The notes below the pieces were generated by a model. That model was not told where the DNA came from and ran no database searches. It worked only from the letters and a program-made list of their open reading frames with translations. This document shows positions 34,019 to 42,308 of a stretch of DNA of 64,000 bases, in pieces (the first letter of the stretch is position 1; every line of letters starts with the position of its first letter). Location of the stretch: positions 1 through 64,000 of the forward strand of contig DIDS01000017.1 of the NCBI GenBank assembly GCA_002418265.1. The letters run 5' to 3'. The stretch is from Acidimicrobiia bacterium UBA5794. GTDB lineage: Bacteria; Actinomycetota; Acidimicrobiia; Spongiisociales; UBA5794. The position numbers and the translations under genes were made by a program.

Positions 34019-35698
34019 CTACGGGACAAGGTGGATCGGCTGTCCATCAATGGCTGCTGCCCACACGGTGCGGTCGGTGATCGTGTCACTAACCGTGTAG
34101 GACACGAAAAACCAACAGCCAGGGCTTGTGGCGGATGATCCGTCACCGTGACCGATGCACTTGTAATCGGCCGGAATTTGAAGTTCGAATTGCACCCACC
34201 GATTGTTGTAATCCCCGTCGTTGAATGTTAGGTAGCACGTGTCTCCACCGCTATCGGCCACCCAGTTCCCCGTAAGATCCTTGTTCTGAAGCACCTTCGC
34301 CGAATCGTTCTGGATCCGGATCTTGCAGTCAATCGGAGGTGAACCAGGGTTCGATCCAACGGGATCAAAGCCCTTTGCGGCGCCGACGAACTCGATCGAC
34401 GCCGTGCTTCCTATGTCTGACACATCCCACAACGAGATAATCAGCCGTGAACCGGCATAGACCTCATCCACCCGTGCAATCTTGAATACCGGGTTCGAGC
34501 CGGTGTCGAACTGCCACAGTGACATTGCGCCGAGGCCATATACCCGGAGTGCAGCAGATGACATGACAGCGGAGTCAGATACTGCACCTCGAATTGAGAA
34601 ACCGTTGATCATGTCTGTGCCAACTTCTGTCCCACTGGGCGTTGATCCCGGGTCACTCGACACCTCGATCACGTAGATACCGACACCCGCTCCCCCAATC
34701 GTGCACACGTTCACCCAGGTGTCCGCATCGTCCACCTCGTAGGCAGCGTTGGATTTGCCAGAGGCAGCCGAGTGCCCGCGGTATGTCTTCTCACAGGGAA
34801 CGCCGCTGACGCTGTCGGTGACGAGCTCCTTGTTGTCCAACCAATAGTTGGGGGATGCGTCCGGTTTGTACACCCGAAACACGGTTCTGCTGTCCCACCC
34901 ATCGAGATCGATGGAGCCACTTCTGGGATAGACCCAGTCGTTGGTCTTTCCATTTTCACCGAGGTTTCCCTGTCCACCTTCATCGTGTGCCTGGGGGTCA
35001 TAGATCTGAACTTGCACATTGGTGCCGATAAGCGGGCTCTTCTCGGGAATCTCGAAGGCGTAGTAGTAGGACGGGACCTTGTATTCCGGGTTGGCATTGC
35101 CGTTGTTCTTACGTTGGGCTGCCACGGCATCTCCCTGACCCTTTGCTCGATCTGCTCCGGAGATGGCAAGAAAGAAATTTCGGTTTCGACCAGCGTCGGT
35201 CGGATCCTCGCCGAGGTACGGCTCATCGGATCCGAGCTTGAGCGGTGGGAGTTGCTCGGCCGTCGCCGATTCGGTCACCTTCAGGGTGTCATAGCCGAAC
35301 ACCCTCAGGAAGAAGGTGTCGATCGGTCGCGTGATGTCAACGCGCAGACGGGCACACGTCCCACCGGGGAGCGGTGTCACCGTCGCACCCGAAGCCAAGG
35401 TGTAGCCATTGCGCCCTGCCACGTCAATGGCAGATTTGTATGGATCGGTATCGGCTTCTGGCGGCGCACAATCCGGAAGCGGCATGTGAACGACCCCGGC
35501 AAGGGCAGCCGCCTCGGCCGCCTTCCTGGTGTTGAGCTGGTTGTAGTAGAGCCAGCCATAATCGACCGACAGCGCAGCCATCCCCAGTAGAACGGTGAGC
35601 GATGCCGCGATGAGGATCAGCACCGCACCCTTTTCGGCCGCTGTCTCCTTCTCGCTGATCCGCAGCCAAGATGCAATTCGGCGTCCACGTGTCTTCAT
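34019..35698 (-). CDS. TadG-like pilus-associated protein, copy 1
   Basis: A 559-residue protein with a Tad-domain N-terminus: basic leader, KGAVLILIAASLTVLLGMAALSVDYGWLYYN membrane helix (about residues 24-45), then NTRKAAEAAALAGVVH, the Tad/TadG signature. The remaining ~490 residues are a large external region without a recognised domain, rich in aromatic and Asp/Asn/Gly motifs (GSDEPYLGEDPTD, RVYGLGAMSLW, RLIISLWDVSD). ATG at 35698 with AAGGGGG upstream. It lies 11 nt after its TadE partner. A homologous gene of the same length lies upstream (copy 2). Its stop is 64 nt from polA. Confidence 0.85.
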   Translation of the reverse strand: MKTRGRRIASWLRISEKETAAEKGAVLILIAASLTVLLGMAALSVDYGWLYYNQLNTRKAAEAAALAGVVHMPLPDCAPPEADTDPYKSAIDVAGRNGYTLASGATVTPLPGGTCARLRVDITRPIDTFFLRVFGYDTLKVTESATAEQLPPLKLGSDEPYLGEDPTDAGRNRNFFLAISGADRAKGQGDAVAAQRKNNGNANPEYKVPSYYYAFEIPEKSPLIGTNVQVQIYDPQAHDEGGQGNLGENGKTNDWVYPRSGSIDLDGWDSRTVFRVYKPDASPNYWLDNKELVTDSVSGVPCEKTYRGHSAASGKSNAAYEVDDADTWVNVCTIGGAGVGIYVIEVSSDPGSTPSGTEVGTDMINGFSIRGAVSDSAVMSSAALRVYGLGAMSLWQFDTGSNPVFKIARVDEVYAGSRLIISLWDVSDIGSTASIEFVGAAKGFDPVGSNPGSPPIDCKIRIQNDSAKVLQNKDLTGNWVADSGGDTCYLTFNDGDYNNRWVQFELQIPADYKCIGHGDGSSATSPGCWFFVSYTVSDTITDRTVWAAAIDGQPIHLVP

Positions 35699-35709
35699 GG
35701 CGAGCCCCC

Positions 35710-36327
35710 TTACCCCACGCCCAGTTGCTGTGGCTCGAGACGCATGATGGCGGTGTCCGCCCAACAACCGGCCGGAGGAAGCTCACACTTGACGTCGAGG
35801 ATCGGTACGGCGCCCGTGATCCACTTGTGTGAGAAGTACACGCGGACACCAAGCACATCGAGATTCCCGACAGTCGCGTTGCGTTTCTCAGGATCCCACT
35901 TGAAGGTCTCAGCGGGGGGAACATCGGGATCGGGACAGGGAGTCCACTTACACGCAGTGGGATCGAAGGGGTTGTAAGAGTACGTGTATTTGTTGATGCA
36001 GGGGCCACCACAGTCGGCAGGGCTGCCATCTGGCGCCGCCTTGTAAATCCACACACTCTTGATCACATCTCGACCATTGTTCGGGAGCGAAATGAGGCCC
36101 TGCTCAAGTGTACGAAGCGCCGTGATGTCGGCATATTTGTTGTTCGCAACGGCCGTTGCGACCCGTGCGGCGGATTGGGTGGCGTTGCCGATCGTCAGCC
36201 GCTTGTTAAAGGCCATGCCAAACTCGATGATCCCAAAGACAAGGAGAACCAGAATCGGAAGCACGATCGCCATCTCGACGAGTGCAGCACCTTGTTCTCC
36301 GTCACGTTTCCGAGCCCGTGTCAACAT
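35710..36327 (-). CDS. TadE-like pseudopilin, copy 1
   Basis: A 205-residue protein with the TadE-like N-terminus GEQGAALVEMAIVLPILVLLVFGIIEFGMAFN: a prepilin-like cleavage site (Gly before Ala-Ala), Glu at about +5 and one hydrophobic helix. After NKRLTIGNATQSAARVA follows an external domain with several cysteines (DCGGPC, CKWTPCPDPD, CELPPAGCWAD). ATG at 36327 with GGGAGG four bases upstream; the GTG at 36339 is less likely. TadE proteins are minor pseudopilins of Flp pili. Confidence 0.87.
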   Translation of the reverse strand: MLTRARKRDGEQGAALVEMAIVLPILVLLVFGIIEFGMAFNKRLTIGNATQSAARVATAVANNKYADITALRTLEQGLISLPNNGRDVIKSVWIYKAAPDGSPADCGGPCINKYTYSYNPFDPTACKWTPCPDPDVPPAETFKWDPEKRNATVGNLDVLGVRVYFSHKWITGAVPILDVKCELPPAGCWADTAIMRLEPQQLGVG

Positions 36328-36378
36328 CGTGCCTCCCACCTGTCAGCGCGCAGGCATACACCGAGAGTAGTAGTAGAG

Positions 36379-36407
36379 ATGCTAGCCGCTCGTACGAAAC
36401 GGATCAA
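36379..36407 (-). promoter_or_regulatory. Candidate promoter for the copy-1 TadE/TadG pair
   Basis: TTGATC (36407-36402) and TAGCAT (36384-36379) on the minus strand are exactly 17 bp apart, about 50 nt upstream of the TadE copy 1 ATG, in the 118-nt gap after TadG copy 2. It suggests that the two pairs can be transcribed separately. Confidence 0.42.
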
Positions 36408-36445
36408 TGGCCAAATCAGCCGACAGCTACCTGACTAGTGCTGTT

Positions 36446-38122
36446 CTACTCAACCAACTTGACGGGATTGCCCTCGACTCGTGCCGACCAGGTGGTTGTG
36501 TCGTTGGCACCGCCGGGATAGGTGACGGTCAGCGTCCACCAGCACTTGGTGTCGCAGGAGTAGTCGTCGGGGATCTTGATACGGATCTGCATGGCGTCGT
36601 TGTTGAAGTCTTTTGTCGCGGAGTTACCGTCGTTGTCGAAATCACCCGTGAAGGAAAGTGCGCACTTGTCAGCAATACCGGGCTTGCCGGAAACGGGCCC
36701 ATAGCGGGCACCCGATGGGGTCGTCCAGCTACAATCCGGGATGGTCCCATCCGGCATCTTGACCGTGAGGCCGTTGTTTCCCGAGTCCGGATCCCACAGG
36801 TCGATGACAAGGTTCTTGCCCGCGTGCACGTTGGGAACCTCCGCAAGGTTGAATGTTGCCTCGCTTGTGGTGAAATTGGCGTAGATCGCCATATCACCGA
36901 GGCCGTAGAAGCGTGGGTGCGGTCCGCTGGCTGTCGACGCACGCATCGAAAAACGATTGAGCCCACGCTCATCATCGGTTCCCGGATCCTTGATGACGAC
37001 ACGTAGGGGATAGATCCCCTCCCCCGCGTCGAACACCGAGGACCCACACATCTGATCCCACAGATCCCCAAGCTCGTCATACGTCTTGGAAGATGTCGCC
37101 CCGTTTTGAATCGAATCGGCGGTGTACGGCGTCGCTTGCAGGTACTCGTCAACGCTCCCCCCACCCGTCCAGGGCGTCGAGCTGGTGGCACCAGGCATGT
37201 ACGCATCCCGCGGGGCAAATTCGACCTTGCAGAGCAGCTTGTTCCCGTCGGTCGTATTCAATGGCGTTGGATCCGGACTGTAGAGCATGAAGATGGTGGT
37301 CGGCCCCACACTCCCTCCTTGTGGATTGTCACCCACCAAGACTTTGTCGCCTCCGCCGCGGTAGAACGGGCCATCGAGAATCTCGACCGTGAGTCCGCTT
37401 GCGCCCTTCGGGACCTCGATGCCGTAGAGGTAGCCACCGGTGAAATCAGCCATTCCGTTGTTGTCTGGAGCTGCGCTCGTGGGGCGAGCCTCCGGATTGG
37501 GTGTACAGCTGCTGGTGCTTCCGCCATCCTTGCATTGTGAAGAAAATCGATCCCCCATGGTTCGGCCCGTGTAATACCCGTGGATGTTCGCCCAGAAGTT
37601 CGAGCTGTTCCAATTGGTGGGATCCTGGCCAAAGAAAGGTTCGTCGCTACCCATGGCAAGAGGGAGCACGTACTCTGCAACCGACGTCTTCTCGATCGTG
37701 ACGGTGTCAACCCCAAAGACTTTCATGAAGAACGTTTGAACGGGGTGAGCCACAGTGACCCGGAGTTGGTTGGCGTTGGAGACGGCACCCGGATTCGCTG
37801 CCAGGTCGGTGTAATCGAGCGGCGTGACCTTGGTGCCACCCGGAGTGTTCACATATCCGTTCACCTTGGCCACTTCGAGGGCGTTCGTCTTGGCTGTCGC
37901 AGAAAGGTCAGGTTCATAAATGACCCCAGCGAGTGCTGCGGCATCGGCGCCATGTTGAATCTTGGTTCCGTTCCAATAAAGCCATCCGAAGTCGACGGCA
38001 AACGCCGTCATACCGAGCAGGACCATAATCATCCCAGCCATAAGGATGAGCACTGCCCCGGACTCCTTGTGGTCGGACTGTCCGATGAGGTGGTGCTTGA
38101 TTTTCGAAAAACGGTGACGCAT
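36446..38122 (-). CDS. TadG-like pilus-associated protein, copy 2
   Basis: A 558-residue homologue of the protein encoded at 34019-35698. N-terminus ESGAVLILMAGMIMVLLGMTAFAVDFGWLYWN plus IQHGADAAALAGVIY is the Tad/TadG signature. The external part shares with copy 1 GSDEP(F)FGQDPT, an FSMRA segment, RFYGLGDMAIY and LVIDLWDPD, and both end with a similar W-A/S-A-x-G-P strand, but overall identity looks modest, so the duplication is old. ATG at 38122 with AGGAGAAG upstream (a TTG immediately precedes it). It lies 10 nt after its TadE partner. Confidence 0.85.
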   Translation of the reverse strand: MRHRFSKIKHHLIGQSDHKESGAVLILMAGMIMVLLGMTAFAVDFGWLYWNGTKIQHGADAAALAGVIYEPDLSATAKTNALEVAKVNGYVNTPGGTKVTPLDYTDLAANPGAVSNANQLRVTVAHPVQTFFMKVFGVDTVTIEKTSVAEYVLPLAMGSDEPFFGQDPTNWNSSNFWANIHGYYTGRTMGDRFSSQCKDGGSTSSCTPNPEARPTSAAPDNNGMADFTGGYLYGIEVPKGASGLTVEILDGPFYRGGGDKVLVGDNPQGGSVGPTTIFMLYSPDPTPLNTTDGNKLLCKVEFAPRDAYMPGATSSTPWTGGGSVDEYLQATPYTADSIQNGATSSKTYDELGDLWDQMCGSSVFDAGEGIYPLRVVIKDPGTDDERGLNRFSMRASTASGPHPRFYGLGDMAIYANFTTSEATFNLAEVPNVHAGKNLVIDLWDPDSGNNGLTVKMPDGTIPDCSWTTPSGARYGPVSGKPGIADKCALSFTGDFDNDGNSATKDFNNDAMQIRIKIPDDYSCDTKCWWTLTVTYPGGANDTTTWSARVEGNPVKLVE

Positions 38123-38132
38123 CAAGCTTCTC

Positions 38133-38735
38133 CTAGGGCGTACTCGGTGTGGTTATCTCGAACACGTCGGGCTCAAGGCGGATGAGAGCCCGTTCGACAA
38201 GATCACGGTCGACTCCTGGAATCAACCCGGTGACAGCAGTGTGGTGGTAACTCACCTCAATCCCGAGGAGATCGAGGCCTCCTCCAGCGGCATTGAGCGT
38301 CGTAGTGCGATCTTCCGGAGGCCAACCGCTCGGATCCCCGAAAGTGTGCGGATCCACAGCGGGATCAGGACATGGATCCCAGTGGCAGGCAAGTTCGATG
38401 TTGAATTCGTACGAATCCACTTCTGTGCCGATCTTCGCTCCCGTGTCTGGATCTGCCCTGAAAATGTCCACGGAGATCAGCACCTTGCTGTCGACCTGGT
38501 CGAAAAGGCCCGCTTCGAGAGCTTGCAGGATTCGGATGTCGGCCGCTTCCCGGTTCCCCATCGTCGCACCGGTACGTGCTGCCGACGAGGTTGCAGCGGC
38601 GATCGTGAGTTTCTCCTTGAACAGCAAGCCGTATTCAACGATGCCGAAGACCAGCACAATCAGGAGTGGCAGCACGATCGCCATCTCGACGAGTGCCGCA
38701 CCCTTTTCACCGTCGTGGCGACGCCAACGCATCAT
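38133..38735 (-). CDS. TadE-like pseudopilin, copy 2
   Basis: A 200-residue TadE-like protein: EKGAALVEMAIVLPLLIVLVFGIVEYGLLF helix with a prepilin-like site, then KEKLTIAAATSSAARTGAT, and an external domain with ACHWDPCPDPAVDP, the same CxxxPCPDP motif as copy 1 (CKWTPCPDPD). ATG at 38735 (or 38732) follows GAGGGAG. It is the first gene of the second TadE/TadG pair; a 252-nt AT-richer gap precedes it. Confidence 0.88.
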   Translation of the reverse strand: MMRWRRHDGEKGAALVEMAIVLPLLIVLVFGIVEYGLLFKEKLTIAAATSSAARTGATMGNREAADIRILQALEAGLFDQVDSKVLISVDIFRADPDTGAKIGTEVDSYEFNIELACHWDPCPDPAVDPHTFGDPSGWPPEDRTTTLNAAGGGLDLLGIEVSYHHTAVTGLIPGVDRDLVERALIRLEPDVFEITTPSTP

Positions 38736-38818
38736 GGGCTCCCTCTGCTTCGTGGTACGCACAAACGACTCGGTCAACAGACTCTGCGAATTCGGCTACG
38801 CAGAGTAATGCTCTAAAC

Positions 38819-38846
38819 ACTATATGTAACTACGGTATCTGGGCAA
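38819..38846 (-). promoter_or_regulatory. Candidate promoter upstream of the TadE/TadG block
   Basis: TTGCCC (38846-38841) and TATAGT (38824-38819), 16 bp apart on the minus strand, in the most AT-rich stretch of the 252-nt gap (38736-38987). The -10 lies about 84 nt before TadE copy 2. The rest of the gap shows no gene; the position suits transcription of the TadE/TadG pairs and possibly polA. Confidence 0.45.
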
Positions 38847-38987
38847 CACAACTTGAGCACAAAAACTCACGTGAATGATTTGTCTGCTTATTTCACACCG
38901 ACGGTATGTCGGCACGGGGGGTCAGGTTAACCGAGAAGCTCAACAACGCATTGATTCATACGAATCACGTGTTCGGTCGGGATCAAC

Positions 38988-39272
38988 TCAGGTTGAGGCG
39001 ATCTTGTCAATCGCCCTTTTTTGTTTTGCTGCCACCTTCGCACGATGTGTTTCAAGTTTGACGATCTGTCGCTCGAGACGAGCGACATCGGCAGCCGTCA
39101 TGCGAGCCGCCTGACGATCCTCCTCGTGCTCGGACACGAGAGCATCCCGTCTGGCGTCGTCGTCAATGTGGACAAGCATCCCCAGTTCGGCACGGGCCTG
39201 TTCGATCACTCGATCGAGATCGGCGATCTCCTCTGACATTGCACGAATCTTGTCCAATGGTGAGCGTGCCAT
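38988..39272 (-). CDS. Small coiled-coil protein of unknown function
   Basis: A 94-residue, highly charged, entirely helical-looking protein (KIRAMSEEIADLDRVIEQARAEL, then RLERQIVKLETHRAKVAAKQ), probably a coiled-coil dimer. No signal peptide or metal motif. ATG at 39272. It stands alone, with the tRNA gene 66 nt upstream on the other strand and the TadE/TadG block 252 nt downstream. Function unknown; codon use looks like real coding DNA. Confidence 0.7.
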   Translation of the reverse strand: MARSPLDKIRAMSEEIADLDRVIEQARAELGMLVHIDDDARRDALVSEHEEDRQAARMTAADVARLERQIVKLETHRAKVAAKQKRAIDKIAST

Positions 39273-39338
39273 CGATGGGAGACTAACGCAGGGGACCCAT
39301 GGATATACGCCGATTCATCAGGTACCATCGCCGTTCTC

Positions 39339-39421
39339 GCCGGGATGGCGGAATGGTAGACGCGGTGGACTCAAAATCCACTGAGCGCAAGCTCGTGGGG
39401 GTTCAAGTCCCCCTCCCGGTA
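39339..39421 (+). tRNA. tRNA-Leu (anticodon CAA)
   Basis: Complete cloverleaf: acceptor GCCGGGA/TCCCGGT (one G-T pair), D stem GCG/CGC with GGTAGA loop, anticodon stem GTGGA/TCCAC with loop CTCAAAA (anticodon CAA), long variable arm GAGC-GCAA-GCTC typical of class II tRNAs, T arm GGGGG-TTCAAGT-CCCCC, discriminator A. The CCA end is not encoded (CCG follows). Reads UUG codons. The repeat island begins right after it. Confidence 0.96.
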
Positions 39422-39688
39422 CCGACCTCAGAAGTCAAGAGTCCAGCTTGCCGGACTCCAAGCAACTCGACGCAGTCGGGTTGCCGACGTCAGACGTCAG
39501 AAGTCAGAAGCGGTTCAAACCCGTCCCCCCGGTCTTCCGGGGGGACGCGGAACAACGCCTGCACAGCAGGCGCTGGATCGCAGGGGGGCGTTTCAGCATG
39601 AAGCCAGAAGCCCCCCTGCGTCGCTGACCCTCCGCGTCCCCCCGCAAGCGGGAGGACGGGGACGCGAGGTGATGTCAGAAGTTTCAGG
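39422..39688. repeat. Composite repeat island between tRNA-Leu and trpA
   Basis: No gene. In order: a two-hairpin element (stems 39439-39444/39453-39458 and 39462-39471/39475-39484); a short GTCAGAC/GTCAGAA heptamer array (39487-39510); a 10-bp hairpin GTCCCCCCGG/CCGGGGGGAC (39523-39546); a 7-bp hairpin CGCCTGC/GCAGGCG (39556-39572); arms CGCAGGGGGGC (39579-39589) and GCCCCCCTGCG (39610-39620); and a nested palindrome CGCGTCCC/GGGACGCG around CCCGC-AA-GCGGG (39633-39666). Parts recur near 16114, 46788, 60556 and 63953. It probably ends the trpA transcript as well. Confidence 0.88.
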
Positions 39689-40510
39689 TCAGGTACTTGG
39701 CCGTCGCACAGCGGCGGCCAATTCTTTCACGGCTTTTGATAGCTCGGCGGTGGCGGCCCTGGTTGTGTCGGCTTCAAGGACCCGGCGCACGATCGCCGTC
39801 CCAACGATGACCCCGTCACCGACCTTGGCGGCTTTCGCGGCGTGGTCAGGGGTTGATATGCCAACACCAAAGACGATCGGCACGTCAGACCGGTCACGGA
39901 TACGCGACGCAAGACCTTCCACGTTCGCTGATGCCTTCTCGCGCTCGCCCGTGACACCAACCTCTGCGATTGCGTACACGAAGGCTGGATCAGCTGCCAC
40001 GACCGCTTCGAGGCGTGCAGCATCGGTCGTCGGGGCAGCAAACAACGCAAGGCCCATCCCGCGTTGAACGGCCTCGGCAAGGAACGGTGCCGCTTCATCA
40101 ACCGGCAGATCAGCGAGAATCACACCACATGCGCCAGCGTTGTTGACCTTGTCAAAGAAAGTGCCAACCCCCATGCGGAGGACGGGGTTCACATAGGTCA
40201 TCATCACGACGGGCTTACCGGTCCGACTCGCAACCTGCGACGCAATGTCAAGAGCGACATCAACCGTCACACCCGATGCGAGGGCCTGCTCCCCTGCCTC
40301 CATGATGATGGGACCGTCCATCAGCGGATCGGCGTAGGGAATCCCGACCTCAAAGCCGTCTGCCCCCGCATCCGACATGGCAACGAACAACTCGACCGAG
40401 TCCCGCGGATTCGGGATTCCGGCCGTCAGGTAGGGAAGCAGGACGGCTCGATTTTCGCTGCGAGCAGTGGCAAACATCGATGCAAGGCGTCCCCGTCCCG
40501 TTTCAGTCAT
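39689..40510 (-). CDS. trpA: Tryptophan synthase alpha subunit
   Basis: Cleaves indole-3-glycerol phosphate to indole, which is channelled to TrpB. 273 residues, TIM barrel, with the catalytic Glu/Asp region GFEVGIPYADPLMDGP (Asp of PYADP) and the phosphate-binding VFGVGISTPDH. The start at 40510 overlaps the trpB stop by 8 nt. It is the last gene of the trp run; its stop lies about 20 nt from the repeat island. Confidence 0.96.
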   Translation of the reverse strand: MTETGRGRLASMFATARSENRAVLLPYLTAGIPNPRDSVELFVAMSDAGADGFEVGIPYADPLMDGPIIMEAGEQALASGVTVDVALDIASQVASRTGKPVVMMTYVNPVLRMGVGTFFDKVNNAGACGVILADLPVDEAAPFLAEAVQRGMGLALFAAPTTDAARLEAVVAADPAFVYAIAEVGVTGEREKASANVEGLASRIRDRSDVPIVFGVGISTPDHAAKAAKVGDGVIVGTAIVRRVLEADTTRAATAELSKAVKELAAAVRRPST

Positions 40511-41687
40511 ACATGGCTGCGATCTGCTGGACGTCCTTGTCTCCCCGACCCGACAGGTTCAAAACGACGGTCCGGTCCTGTAAAGCGACCGATTCACGGA
40601 TGATCCACGCAAGAGCGTGGCTCGACTCAAGCGCAGGGATGATTCCCTCCAACCGGCACAGAAGGTGAAACGCCTCAACGGCCTCATCGTCGGTCACGCT
40701 TTCGTAGCGCACGAGCTCCTCATCCTTGAAGTACGAGTGCTCCGGCCCCACACCGGGATAGTCGAGACCGGCCGAGATGGAGTGTGCTTCGAGCACCTGA
40801 CCAAAATCGTCCTGCAACATGTACGTCATGGCACCGTGCAGCACACCCGGCGAACCGTGCCCAAGTGACGCGCCGTGCTTTCCGGACGAAATACCGAGGC
40901 CGGCGGCTTCCACGCCGACGAGGTCGACATCGGGGTCGCCCGCGTAGGGATAGAACACACCCATCGCATTTGATCCCCCACCGACCGGCGCAACAATGGT
41001 TTGCGGCGCGGGATGTCCCGGCGACCCGTCGAGCTGTGTCCTGAGTTCCTCGCCGATGACCTTCTGGAATTCCCGAACCATCCATGGAAAGGGGTGGGGG
41101 CCGACAACCGATCCAATGATGTAGTGGGTCGTCTCAACACTCGCCACCCAATCCCTAAGCGCCGCCGAAACGGCATCCTTGAGGGTCCCGGCCCCCGTCG
41201 ACACGGGAATGACCTCAGCTCCCAACAGACGCATGCGATAGACGTTGAGCGCCTGACGCTCGATGTCCTTCTCCCCCATGTAGACGGCACATTCGAGCCC
41301 GAGCAGGGCACATGCAGTTGCGGTGGCAACGCCGTGTTGGCCCGCTCCGGTTTCAGCGATGACGCGTGGCTTTCCCATGCGTTTCGTGAGCAGGCCCTGG
41401 GCAACGGTGTTGTTGATCTTGTGGGCGCCCGTGTGTGCGAGATCCTCTCGCTTGAGCCAAAGATCGATCCCAAGCCGCCGCGACATGCGCTCAGCGTGGT
41501 ACACCGGAGTCGGCCTCCCGACGAAGGTTGCGAGCAGATGTTCCAGTTGTGCATGGAATGTGTCGTCTGCCCATGCATCGGTAAAAGCCGACTCAAGCCC
41601 CCCCAACGCTGGCATCAGCGTCTCGGGCGCAAAGCTGCCCCCAAAAGCCCCAAAACGGCCAGCTTGATCGGGCCGGTTCAGCTTCAT
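40503..41687 (-). CDS. trpB: Tryptophan synthase beta subunit
   Basis: PLP enzyme joining indole and serine. 394 residues; PLP-lysine motif HTGAHKINNTVAQ, ETGAGQHGVATA, the phosphate loop GGGSNAMG and a C-terminal SGRGDKD. The start overlaps the trpF stop by 4 nt, as expected for a coupled operon. Length and all motifs are those of the standard TrpB1 class. Confidence 0.97.
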   Translation of the reverse strand: MKLNRPDQAGRFGAFGGSFAPETLMPALGGLESAFTDAWADDTFHAQLEHLLATFVGRPTPVYHAERMSRRLGIDLWLKREDLAHTGAHKINNTVAQGLLTKRMGKPRVIAETGAGQHGVATATACALLGLECAVYMGEKDIERQALNVYRMRLLGAEVIPVSTGAGTLKDAVSAALRDWVASVETTHYIIGSVVGPHPFPWMVREFQKVIGEELRTQLDGSPGHPAPQTIVAPVGGGSNAMGVFYPYAGDPDVDLVGVEAAGLGISSGKHGASLGHGSPGVLHGAMTYMLQDDFGQVLEAHSISAGLDYPGVGPEHSYFKDEELVRYESVTDDEAVEAFHLLCRLEGIIPALESSHALAWIIRESVALQDRTVVLNLSGRGDKDVQQIAAMYD

Positions 41688-42304
41688 AGCGCCTTCGCTT
41701 CGTGGATGAAGTCGACGATACTCCTCGGATCCTTGACCCCGGGAGCTGACTCGAGGCGGCTCGATGCATCAACACCGAACGGATCAAGTGCCTCGATGGC
41801 CGAAGTCACGTTGTGGGGTCCGAGGCCCCCGGCAAGCACAAATGGACGTCCCGGCGAATCGAGAACGTGCCAATCAAACGTGATCCCCGTGCCACCGTGC
41901 CCGTCAGCTGAAGCCGTGTCAAGTAACGGAAGGCTCTGGGCTGGAATGCTCGCAATGTCAGATTCGAGCCCCGTTGGCAGGACACGAACCGGATGAAGGC
42001 TGAGATACCCGGCATCGACGGCTTCGGCGGCGACACCGGTTGCGTGAAGTCCGTGGTTTTGGATGCCGTCAGCACCGGTGAGCTCGGCGGCTGCAAGGGC
42101 TTCTGAGGGAGTCAGATCGACGGTCACGATGAACCTCGCAATCGGGACGGCTCGCATCAGGTCGGCGGCACGGTCAACGGTGAGTGTTCGGGGTGAGTTC
42201 TGAGCCAGAACAAAACCGACAGCATCAGCGCCACCATCGACAGCAGCGTCAAGGGCCGCCTCGTCAGTGATCCCGCAGATCTTCACCCACACGTCTGATC
42301 CCAC
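41684..42304 (-). CDS. trpF: Phosphoribosylanthranilate isomerase
   Basis: Isomerises phosphoribosylanthranilate in tryptophan synthesis. 206 residues; N-terminal VKICGITDEAAL with the catalytic Cys, GADAVGFVLAQNSPR, FDWHVL and FVLAGGLGPHNV with the general-acid Asp in GVDASSRLES. Many actinobacteria (Mycobacterium, Streptomyces) lack trpF and use the bifunctional PriA; a dedicated gene here is informative. Four nt from trpC, overlapping trpB. Confidence 0.95.
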   Translation of the reverse strand: MGSDVWVKICGITDEAALDAAVDGGADAVGFVLAQNSPRTLTVDRAADLMRAVPIARFIVTVDLTPSEALAAAELTGADGIQNHGLHATGVAAEAVDAGYLSLHPVRVLPTGLESDIASIPAQSLPLLDTASADGHGGTGITFDWHVLDSPGRPFVLAGGLGPHNVTSAIEALDPFGVDASSRLESAPGVKDPRSIVDFIHEAKAL

Positions 42305-42308
42305 CTTC

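Noticed and set aside
39511..39545. GGTTCAAACCCGTCC as a tRNA T-arm fragment or attachment site
   Set aside because: It recurs at 63953 and 63981 in repeat context with no other tRNA parts, and does not match the 3' end of the neighbouring tRNA-Leu well enough to call an att site.
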